A DNA stretch of 14,834 nt. Origin: Fibrobacter sp. GTDB taxonomy: Bacteria; Fibrobacterota; Fibrobacteria; Fibrobacterales; Fibrobacteraceae. Below, one piece after another: positions 8,642-14,834 of this stretch; the stretch's first letter is position 1; each line of letters begins with the position of its first letter. Below the pieces are notes generated by a model. It saw only the letters and a program-made list of their open reading frames with translations. It was not told the origin of the DNA and searched no databases. The DNA lies in assembly GCA_012515825.1 (NCBI GenBank), contig JAAYXQ010000263.1, positions 1 to 14,834 on the forward strand, given 5' to 3'. Made by a program: the position numbers and the translations under genes.

Positions 8642-9879
8642 TTTTCATTCAACCATTGTAAAGGATCTATCGTTTGAGTACCTTGACTCACTTGAAAATA
8701 CAATTTTATTCCATTCAAAGAGGCGAGATCTCCCACTTCCCCAATTTCTTCTCCATTTCGAACCGCATCCCCTTCTTGTACCCGAATGGAATTCAAATGC
8801 CCATAAACAGAGTAAAAACCGCCTTCATGTTCTATAATCACGGAAGGGCCGCGACCATCAATTTCAGCCGTCATCACAACTTTCCCTTTAGCAGCCGCTT
8901 TCACCTTTCCTCCACGTTGGCCTTTTATTTCAACACCTAAGTTTCTAGTCATGATATGAAGCACAGGATGCTCTTGCATGCCATAATTAGAAATAATAGG
9001 CCCATGCATAGGCATTGTTTTTGGCCCAACAATAGCCTTGTCTAAAACAACCGCAGGAGTTTCCTTTTTAACTTTTGGTTTTTCTTTCTGAACCTTTTTC
9101 GACTTCTTCTTTTTTTCTTCAGCTAAACGCTTCTTTGCCTCTGCTTCTTCTTTTTTTCGTTTCTGTTCTAATTTCTTGATTAATAAAATCATTGTCTTTT
9201 GGTTTCGTTCAAATTCTTCTAAAACCTTTTTCTGAAGATTTTTATCTCGCTTTAACATAAACAACATTTCACTCTGACGTTCAATCTGAATCACAAATCC
9301 TTTTTCTTCAGATGCTTTTTTGGATCGTAATACCTGTAAGTTTTTTAGATGTTCTGCTTCCATCGCCTTCTTTTCAGTACGTTCTTTTATGGACGCACTT
9401 AAATTTTCCACAAGCATTTTATCTTCCGAAAGAAGGCGCCTCACTAAATACAATTGCCTTTCAGGATTTTCTTTTTGACGAAGTAAACGATAGAGTTCCT
9501 CCCCTTCACTATGTCGTCCTTGAATATATAAGGTACGAATTCTTTTTTTCATAGCATCTTGTTGCTTAGATATTTTCTGATCTAGAGAATCTAATTCAAG
9601 AGATAAACGTTTGACAGCAGCGGCAACTAAAGATTCATTGGAAGCAAGCATCGATACATACTCTCTCGTTTGTGATAAATTTTGATCGAGTAGCGATAGT
9701 GTATTTAAAACACTTTTTTCTTCTGTTTCTAAGAGCATTAATTGCTCTCTCTTTTTTACTAAATCTTTTTCAAGTTGTTTTAGTGCTTTTTGCTGATTCC
9801 GAATTTGAGTATCTGTTTTCAAGGGAGCCGCGCTTCCTATACTCACCAAAGCACATAACAAAAAGCACAAGATTCTCAT
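8638..9879 (-). CDS. envC: EnvC-like murein hydrolase activator (coiled coil + degenerate LytM/M23 domain)
   Basis: The 413-aa protein has a signal peptide (about 1-18, ending GSAAP). A long coiled coil (about 22-260) follows, then a Lys/Glu-rich hinge and a C-terminal LytM domain (about 290-410). The LytM site is degenerate: the HxxxD pair is replaced by N313 and E317, and the final HLH element by KLYF at 392-395, with only H361 of YGHL retained. E. coli EnvC likewise has an LYFE element and lacks zinc ligands. It does not cut peptidoglycan itself but activates amidases under FtsEX control. The position directly after ftsX, with a six-base gap, supports that role. GAG five bases before ATG 9879 is the likely ribosome binding site. 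The amidase partner is not in the window. Confidence 0.88.
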   Translation of the reverse strand: MRILCFLLCALVSIGSAAPLKTDTQIRNQQKALKQLEKDLVKKREQLMLLETEEKSVLNTLSLLDQNLSQTREYVSMLASNESLVAAAVKRLSLELDSLDQKISKQQDAMKKRIRTLYIQGRHSEGEELYRLLRQKENPERQLYLVRRLLSEDKMLVENLSASIKERTEKKAMEAEHLKNLQVLRSKKASEEKGFVIQIERQSEMLFMLKRDKNLQKKVLEEFERNQKTMILLIKKLEQKRKKEEAEAKKRLAEEKKKKSKKVQKEKPKVKKETPAVVLDKAIVGPKTMPMHGPIISNYGMQEHPVLHIMTRNLGVEIKGQRGGKVKAAAKGKVVMTAEIDGRGPSVIIEHEGGFYSVYGHLNSIRVQEGDAVRNGEEIGEVGDLASLNGIKLYFQVSQGTQTIDPLQWLNEK

Positions 9880-9885
9880 TCTTTC

Positions 9886-10773
9886 TCAAGTGCCTCCAGC
9901 ACGGTCACTTAAAAGAAAGCGATGTACAGAACGCCAACTAAAATAAACAGATAAAAATGTGACTAATAAAACAACTAAGAATAGCATCCAGCCATAGCCG
10001 CTCAAATAAACGGCTGCAACTGGTAAAAGATTTTGTAACGAATTGAATAAGAAAATAAAGAAGAATACAGAAAGCAAACTACCGACTAAGCCCTGTATTA
10101 AACCTTCAAGGACAAAAGGGAACACAATGAAAAAAGAGCTGCCTCCAGCATACTTCATGTTTTCCACTAAAAGCTTCCTTGAAAATAAAGAAAGGCGTAC
10201 TGAATTCCCTATAATTAAAGATAGGGTTGTTAAAAGTAAAAAGCTAATAGAGAAGGGCCAAAACAACAAAGAAAATTTCCAAGAAGAGATTCGTTCAACC
10301 CATTCTACTGGAGCCTGAACGGCATCAAAAAGAGACATACTATTAAGTTCAGCAGATAACGTGTTTAAATAATAAGGGGTCTTATAGCGATCCTGTAGAG
10401 TCAGTCTAAAAGAGGCTGGCAATGGGTTATCAGAAACTAAAGAAAGCATTTCCTCAGAGAAATGTTTTTTAAAATCTTCTAAAGCAGCAGATGCACTAAC
10501 ATATTCCACTGAGTCTACCCATTTTATCTTATAAAGATCAGACTTTATTGACGCCACAGAGTCTTCTGAAACAGAGTCTTTTAAAAACGCTTCCACTGTA
10601 TACAGAGACTTTTCTACCGAAATCACGCGAAAAACGCCTAAAAGTGTGACCATACTTGCGGAAAGAAGCAAAGAGCAAAGGAAAATAGTCACCAAGGACG
10701 GCAAAATAACCGTCCGGTGCTGCTTTAAACTACGGAAAGATTCCGATATTAAATATCCTATTTGACTAAACAC
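9886..10773 (-). CDS. ftsX: Cell division protein FtsX
   Basis: FtsX is the membrane subunit of the FtsEX ABC-type divisome complex, which relays FtsE ATP cycling to periplasmic murein hydrolase activators. The expected topology is visible: a cytoplasmic N-terminus with SFRSLKQHRT, a first membrane helix, a periplasmic loop of about 110 residues carrying the family signature NPLPASFRL, and three further helices in the C-terminal half. I chose GTG 10773 (295 aa, the normal FtsX length, with the usual short N-terminus). The open frame continues to ATG 10842, which would add 23 atypical residues and overlap the divergent ybbR start at 10817. Neither start has a clear ribosome binding site. ftsE is not adjacent. 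The envC-like gene follows after six bases. Confidence 0.88.
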   Translation of the reverse strand: MFSQIGYLISESFRSLKQHRTVILPSLVTIFLCSLLLSASMVTLLGVFRVISVEKSLYTVEAFLKDSVSEDSVASIKSDLYKIKWVDSVEYVSASAALEDFKKHFSEEMLSLVSDNPLPASFRLTLQDRYKTPYYLNTLSAELNSMSLFDAVQAPVEWVERISSWKFSLLFWPFSISFLLLTTLSLIIGNSVRLSLFSRKLLVENMKYAGGSSFFIVFPFVLEGLIQGLVGSLLSVFFFIFLFNSLQNLLPVAAVYLSGYGWMLFLVVLLVTFLSVYFSWRSVHRFLLSDRAGGT

Positions 10774-10816
10774 CGCTTGAATATAACTAAATTTTGAAAA
10801 ACCAAATTGGCTATTT

Positions 10817-11776
10817 ATGAAACATATCGGATTAAAGATCATTGCTTTTATTTGCGGAATCGCGTTATGGCTCTATGCCATTTCATTAAAAGACTATTCT
10901 ATTGAAATTGAAGTTCCTCTTATTTTATCAAGACTTCCTGAAAATTTAGCCTTGGTTACAAAACCTCCAGAAACGATTGAAGTCCGTGTGGAAGGTAAGG
11001 CTTTTGAATTAATCCGATTGCGGACTCTGGACGCCAATGCCGCTTTTATCTCTTTAGATCTTCACAATGTACCTCTTGGACTTCAACGATTTGAAATTTC
11101 ATCTAACCTCTTTAGTTCTCCAAATTTTCCAAACATTCGTTATTTAGGCCCAACGGAAACCTCATTCTTAGAATTAGATTTTGACACCAAAATATCTCAT
11201 ACGGTTCCTATTAAACTTGCTGTAGAAATACAACTAGATTCAGGCTTTATGTTAATGAAAGAGCCCACCCTTGAACCAAGTGAGCTCACCATACATGGGG
11301 CAAGAAAAGCACTCATGCGAGTCTTTGAAGTACAAACAGTAAAAGATCATTTAACAAAACTTCGAGAAAATCAATCCTTTACTTTACCTTTAAATCTTAG
11401 CCACATTCCTTCTAATATTGAAACAGCAAATACCTCTGTTCAATTAGATTTAGAAATTGAACCTGTCACGCGTATTAAAGTGAACAAAGTTCCTGTACAA
11501 CTCATCGGTATGTACGATCGTACAAAATACAGTATTTCTCCTACCGAAGCTTCTGTGGAAATTACGGGAGGAAAGAAAATCTTAGATAGTTTAAACAATA
11601 AAGATATTGAATTAATCATTGAATTTAACCGCTTTGCTATTGAAGATGCGGATAGTTTATCTCCTACTGTTCGAATACTTAAGCCCATTCAAAGTACAAG
11701 AGTACAGCCCGAAAAATTTTATTTAAAAACAATAGCACCCGATACGACTGCTGCTTCAACAGGAAATACTCCATGA
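10817..11776 (+). CDS. ybbR: YbbR-domain membrane-anchored protein
   Basis: This 319-aa protein has the YbbR layout: a single N-terminal membrane helix (KHIGLKIIAFICGIALWLYA, residues 2-21), then extracytoplasmic repeats of about 80-90 residues. These are recognisable from the opening IEIEVPLILSRLPENLAL (about 30-47) and the repeated VEIxG/VxVEG strand motifs, for example IEVRVEGKAFEL and ASVEITGGKKIL. The tail is Thr/Ala-rich. In Firmicutes the YbbR protein CdaR sits with a diadenylate cyclase and glmM; neither is here, so that role is not supported by context. Its stop overlaps the tsaD start as ATGA, so the two are co-translated. It diverges from ftsX. TTGACT at 10762-10767 is the nearest -35-like word, but no well-spaced -10 follows. 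Confidence 0.85.
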   Translation: MKHIGLKIIAFICGIALWLYAISLKDYSIEIEVPLILSRLPENLALVTKPPETIEVRVEGKAFELIRLRTLDANAAFISLDLHNVPLGLQRFEISSNLFSSPNFPNIRYLGPTETSFLELDFDTKISHTVPIKLAVEIQLDSGFMLMKEPTLEPSELTIHGARKALMRVFEVQTVKDHLTKLRENQSFTLPLNLSHIPSNIETANTSVQLDLEIEPVTRIKVNKVPVQLIGMYDRTKYSISPTEASVEITGGKKILDSLNNKDIELIIEFNRFAIEDADSLSPTVRILKPIQSTRVQPEKFYLKTIAPDTTAASTGNTP

Positions 11777-12780
11777 TCTGGCTTGGTATAGAATCTAGCT
11801 GTGATGAAACTGCTTGTGCTGTATTAGAAGATAATCCAGTCCATATTTTATCAAATCCCCTTTATAGTCAAATAGAAGAACACAATCTCTATGGCGGCGT
11901 GGTCCCAGAAATTGCGGCACGCGCCCATCTTCAAAAAATCGCTGTCATTGTTCAAAAAGCGATTGAAGATGCAAAAATTTCACTCGCAGATATTGGCGCC
12001 ATTGCTTTTACAGCTGGCCCTGGATTAATGGGGCCACTACTTGTAGGGGCAAGTTTTGCAAAAGGCCTCGCTAAAGACTTAGGAATTCCCGCCTATGGAG
12101 TCAATCATTTAGAAGGACATCTCAGCGCCGCTTGGTTAACTAACCCTAATCTAAAACCTCCTTTTTTAACTCTGACTGTATCTGGAGGGCATACTGAATT
12201 AGTTGTTGAAAATCCTAATTTTGAGTATACCCTGCTTGGACGAACTCGAGACGATGCCGCTGGAGAAGCCTTTGATAAATGCGGCAAATTATTAGGCCTC
12301 CCTTACCCTGCAGGAGCCTTAATTGGAAAGCTTGGAGCGAGTGGGAATAGAAAGTTTCATACCTTCCCAAGAGCTCTAAAACATGAGGATCACGGCGAGT
12401 TTTCTTTTAGTGGACTAAAGACCTCTGTTCTCCGTTATGTAGAAAACAACTCTCCTGAATTTATTCAAGAAAATATAAACGATATTTGTGCCTCTTTAGA
12501 AGAAGCGATTGTCGATATTTTAGTTTCCAAAACCATCTGGGCTTTAAAAAAGACTCAATTAAAAACGCTTATTGTTGGAGGTGGAGTTAGTGCCAATAAT
12601 CACTTACGAGCTAAACTCAAAGCATATTGTGATCGAAAGCAAATCGATTTGTATTTTCCATCCCCACAACTCAGTACTGATAATGGAGCAATGATCGCTG
12701 CTGCAGCGATTCGACGTGCCAAGGAACACGCTCTTTTGAATATCTCGGAAGTAAAGCCTTGGATGCCTTTAGCCCCATAG
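11773..12780 (+). CDS. tsaD: tRNA N6-adenosine threonylcarbamoyltransferase TsaD
   Basis: TsaD transfers threonylcarbamoyl from threonylcarbamoyl-AMP to A37 of tRNAs that read ANN codons, making t6A. It normally works with TsaB and TsaE, which are not in the window. At 335 aa the length is typical. Visible motifs are the N-terminal GIESSCDET (5-13), the metal-binding HLEGH (H112 and H116), SGGHTEL (137-143), GEAFDKCGKLLGLPYP (164-179), the nucleotide-site GGGVSANNHLR (269-279) and the third metal ligand D303 in STDNGAM. All key residues are intact. ATG 11773 overlaps the ybbR stop by four bases. The start is unambiguous because the conserved N-terminus begins immediately. Confidence 0.97.
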   Translation: MIWLGIESSCDETACAVLEDNPVHILSNPLYSQIEEHNLYGGVVPEIAARAHLQKIAVIVQKAIEDAKISLADIGAIAFTAGPGLMGPLLVGASFAKGLAKDLGIPAYGVNHLEGHLSAAWLTNPNLKPPFLTLTVSGGHTELVVENPNFEYTLLGRTRDDAAGEAFDKCGKLLGLPYPAGALIGKLGASGNRKFHTFPRALKHEDHGEFSFSGLKTSVLRYVENNSPEFIQENINDICASLEEAIVDILVSKTIWALKKTQLKTLIVGGGVSANNHLRAKLKAYCDRKQIDLYFPSPQLSTDNGAMIAAAAIRRAKEHALLNISEVKPWMPLAP

Positions 12781-12836
12781 TTTTTACAGAAAAAAAACAC
12801 TATATTAGTAAAGCGAGTAAAATAAGAATTGTCTAT

Positions 12837-12841
12837 AGGGA
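12837..12841 (+). promoter_or_regulatory. Ribosome binding site supporting a TTG start at 12850
   Basis: AGGGA lies eight bases before TTG 12850. The other candidates, TTG 12829 and ATG 12889, have poorer upstream sequence. TTG 12850 also gives the best signal peptide, with a QKKK basic n-region, so this site decides the start. Confidence 0.45.
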
Positions 12842-12849
12842 ACCGTATT

Positions 12850-13281
12850 TTGCAAAAGAAGAAACCTCTTTTTTTTGATGTAACTGGAATGTCTTTCGTC
12901 ATTCTCGTGATACTTCTTTTGTCTTCTTTTGTTTCTGCACAAGATACCACTCTCTATCAACCTCAAAAAAAAGAAACAAAGATTGAGATTCAAGACACCT
13001 CTAAAAGCAATAATATCATTTTAAATGTGGATATTTTTGGTGAGGCAGCTATTGGTTCATACTATGTGCTATGGAGCGAACTTGACCTTTCTGAAGAAAT
13101 GAAAACGCTTCTCACAACAAGAGATTTTGCCCGAGATGAATTCTTTATGCAAAATATTGACCGCGAGCAATTTGAACAAGAACGTATGCTCCAACTTTTT
13201 GAAGATAAAAAGAAAGAATACTTCGCCATTTTCCCTGAAGAGGCCTTAAAAGCGCTCGAAGATGAAGAGCGAGATAAATAA
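12850..13281 (+). CDS. Small secreted protein of unknown function
   Basis: I do not recognise this 143-aa protein (TTG start at 12850). It has a basic n-region (QKKK), a hydrophobic stretch around SFVILVILLLSSF and a likely signal peptidase site after VSA, before QDTTLY, leaving about 110 mature residues in the periplasm or outside. There is no lipobox cysteine. The mature part is Lys/Asp/Glu-rich, with a short beta-like segment (NNIILNVDIFGEAAIGSYYV) followed by a highly charged helical C-terminus (FEQERMLQLFEDKKKEYF). No catalytic motif or cysteine pair is visible. It lies 69 bases after tsaD and 5 bases before birA. Because tsaD and birA are both cytoplasmic housekeeping enzymes, the context does not suggest a role. 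Confidence 0.7.
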   Translation: MQKKKPLFFDVTGMSFVILVILLLSSFVSAQDTTLYQPQKKETKIEIQDTSKSNNIILNVDIFGEAAIGSYYVLWSELDLSEEMKTLLTTRDFARDEFFMQNIDREQFEQERMLQLFEDKKKEYFAIFPEEALKALEDEERDK

Positions 13282-13286
13282 CATCT

Positions 13287-14069
13287 ATGCCCTTTTTATT
13301 TGATCAAGACAAGCCTTTTTCTAGTTGGACTCTTCAAGGCTTATACGGTGCTCCGACTCTCCTTTTCGAAAACATCGAAAGCACCCATCTTTATCTCCAC
13401 AATCATTTTAGAGAACTTTATCCAGGCACTCTTATTGTCGCAAACTCACAAACTGCTGGCCATGGCAGACACAATCGTCCTTGGGTATCTCCAGTCAACA
13501 AAAATTTATACTTCAATTTATTTATTCCTCTCGCAGGCATTCAAGAGTCTTATTTTTCGCAAATCACCCAAATAGCCGCTATCTCTCTAGCTCAAATTCT
13601 AAAAAATTATAACATCCAAGTCGCCGTTAAATGGCCAAATGACTTATTGTGGAATCGACAAAAAATCTGTGGCATTATTTCTGAACGGCTCATCTTTAAT
13701 AAAGAATCTTTTCTCTCTTTAGGAATCGGATTAAACGTCAACACCGACCCTTCTGACCTTGAAAGCATTGGGCGCCCAGCAACGAGCTTGAAAATAATCA
13801 CCCGAAAAACGATCAATCGTTCTTATTTACTTCAGTTGTTTATTTCTAAAATGGGATCCGCTCTCTTAAAGCTCAAAAAAGAAGGCTTTCTTCCTTGGAA
13901 AAACGAATGGCTTCAAATGGAAAACTTTCTTGGCAAAAAAGCTTGCGTCGTAGAGTTCGGAAACTCCATCTCAGGAACCATTTATAATATCAATGATGAT
14001 GGAAGCCTTTTATTTCAAAAAGAAGATGGAGAAATCATCACAGTCTATGCTGGCGACTTAGAAATTTGA
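13287..14069 (+). CDS. birA: Biotin--[acetyl-CoA carboxylase] ligase, without DNA-binding domain
   Basis: The enzyme activates biotin as biotinyl-AMP and attaches it to the carrier lysine of biotin-dependent carboxylases. The 260-aa protein contains the biotin/AMP-binding loop AGHGRHNRPW (residues 57-66), the active-site KWPNDLLW (115-122), the QKICGI element with the expected lysine K126, GIGLNVN (about 147-153) and a C-terminal SH3-like domain (about 212-260). There is no N-terminal winged helix, so it is a class I, non-repressor ligase. The loop deviates from the common GRGRxGR form (H59, H62, N63), though the two key arginines R61 and R64 remain. ATG 13287 lacks a clear ribosome binding site. 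Five bases separate it from the preceding secreted-protein gene. Its 3' end overlaps the convergent glycosyltransferase by 25 bases. Confidence 0.93.
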   Translation: MPFLFDQDKPFSSWTLQGLYGAPTLLFENIESTHLYLHNHFRELYPGTLIVANSQTAGHGRHNRPWVSPVNKNLYFNLFIPLAGIQESYFSQITQIAAISLAQILKNYNIQVAVKWPNDLLWNRQKICGIISERLIFNKESFLSLGIGLNVNTDPSDLESIGRPATSLKIITRKTINRSYLLQLFISKMGSALLKLKKEGFLPWKNEWLQMENFLGKKACVVEFGNSISGTIYNINDDGSLLFQKEDGEIITVYAGDLEI

Positions 14070-14834
14070 GATTTCAGTTTTAGATCAAGCATCATTTGAT
14101 TCATAATCTCTTCTGGTTGATAAAGAGAAGCTTTTTCTAGTGCCGCTCGGCTCATTTCCCATGCCTTACCGTTTTTAAATACCTCTATAATTGCCTTTGC
14201 AAGCGACTCCTTATCCGCACCTAACACCCCATCTACCCCATTAGATATAATGTCTTTAGGCCCTTTACAATCATAAGCAGCAACAGGGAGTCCACAACTC
14301 ATAGCTTCTGTAACAACACAGCCAAAAGTATCAAAGTAACTAGGCAATAAAAGCATATCAGCACCGCTATAAATCGAAGGCAAGTCCTGATGATCAACCC
14401 AACCTAAAAAAACAGCATCAGGCATTTCTTCTTTTAATTCTTTTTCGGCATTTCCTGTTCCAGCAATTTGAAGTATCGCTTTAGGAAACACTTCTTTTAT
14501 ATTTGAAAAAATTAATGGTAAATCAAATACTCCCTTTTCTTCACTTAATCGCCCCACATATAAAAAGACAGGAGATTCTTTATTCACTTCTTTTTTATTA
14601 TCAAAAGGCTTAAAATGAGAACCATTCCAATGAGCTGTCTTAAAAATCTTTTCTGATGAAATCCCCATGGCAGGACTAGTGAGCCAATTTTTATGCTGCG
14701 AATTTAAGACAAAAATCCCATCAAACTGACTATAAAAAGCCCTACAAAAGCGCCGAATTCGATCTAAATTAGAAGGATCTAATTCTGTATTCGTTTTAAT
14801 ATAATCCATCCAATCGGTATGCATAAATAAATAG
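14045..14834 (-). CDS. Family 4 glycosyltransferase, 5'-truncated by the window edge
   Basis: This is the C-terminal two thirds or so of a GT4 (GT-B fold) sugar transferase that uses a nucleotide sugar. Visible elements are HTDWMDY (a segment that normally lies mid-way in the N-terminal domain), the domain-start signature VGRLSEEKG, the LQIAGTG strand, LGWVDHQDLPSIYSGAD, and the donor-binding loop SYFDTFGCVVTEAMSCGLPV with its conserved final glutamate. The frame stays open beyond the first Met at 14824 to the window end, reading Y-L-F before that Met, so the true start lies outside. The DTFG form of the donor loop is common among lipid-linked glycosyltransferases, but neither the sugar nor the acceptor can be named. 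The gene converges on and overlaps birA by 25 bases. Confidence 0.88.
   Translation of the reverse strand, partial: YLFMHTDWMDYIKTNTELDPSNLDRIRRFCRAFYSQFDGIFVLNSQHKNWLTSPAMGISSEKIFKTAHWNGSHFKPFDNKKEVNKESPVFLYVGRLSEEKGVFDLPLIFSNIKEVFPKAILQIAGTGNAEKELKEEMPDAVFLGWVDHQDLPSIYSGADMLLLPSYFDTFGCVVTEAMSCGLPVAAYDCKGPKDIISNGVDGVLGADKESLAKAIIEVFKNGKAWEMSRAALEKASLYQPEEIMNQMMLDLKLKSQISKSPA

Noticed and set aside
10043..10318. Lys-rich open frame antisense to ftsX
   Set aside because: Its composition is what reading the opposite strand of hydrophobic membrane helices produces, and FtsX itself is well supported.
10762..10789. TTGACT with TATAAC as a ybbR promoter
   Set aside because: The spacer is only 14 bp to TATAAC, and at 16-17 bp the -10 match is poor.
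12778..12803. Imperfect A/T hairpin after tsaD (TAGTTTTT against AAAACACTA) as a terminator
   Set aside because: The stem is A/T only with a bulge, and no U-run follows it.

Overview
The window reads as a stretch of chromosomal core genome from an AT-rich Gram-negative (diderm) bacterium. Evidence for an outer membrane is the large C-terminal beta-barrel protein at the left end, several Sec signal peptides, a TonB-like periplasmic protein and an EnvC-type amidase activator. The gene mix and style would fit the Fibrobacterota or a neighbouring FCB lineage, but that placement is an impression, not a demonstration. I see no insertion sequence, phage gene, CRISPR array or other sign of recent transfer.

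Layout. (1) 1-4785, plus strand: an upstream region with an 11-bp-spaced direct repeat, then a two-gene unit. The first gene encodes a secreted HExxH protease fused to a beta-propeller and an outer-membrane-like barrel. The second, one base after it, is a FAD-dependent protoporphyrinogen oxidase. (2) 4847-5385, plus strand: tRNA-Leu(UAA) followed after only 18 bases by a small unrecognised gene with its own ribosome binding site. (3) 5321-10773, minus strand: a tightly packed operon transcribed right to left as ftsX, envC-like, holB, recJ, then a TonB/AgmX-like C-terminal-domain protein. Neighbouring genes overlap by a few bases or are separated by at most six. (4) 10817-14069, plus strand: ybbR and tsaD (ATGA overlap), a small secreted protein of unknown function, and birA. 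(5) 14045-14834, minus strand: the 3' part of a family-4 glycosyltransferase that runs off the right edge.

How the genes fit together. The minus operon joins the divisome murein-hydrolysis switch (FtsX and an EnvC whose LytM site is visibly degenerate) to replication and repair functions (clamp-loader delta' and RecJ). FtsE is not next to FtsX: the gene upstream of ftsX is the divergent ybbR. The rightward ybbR-tsaD-small protein-birA block contains housekeeping enzymes for t6A tRNA modification and protein biotinylation, plus a membrane-anchored YbbR protein.

I did not find a clearly new multi-gene system. The most unusual items are the protease-propeller-barrel chimera, the FtsE-less ftsX-envC arrangement inside a replication/repair operon, the tRNA-coupled small gene, and two orphan small proteins. 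No gene-free stretch exceeds 300 bases.
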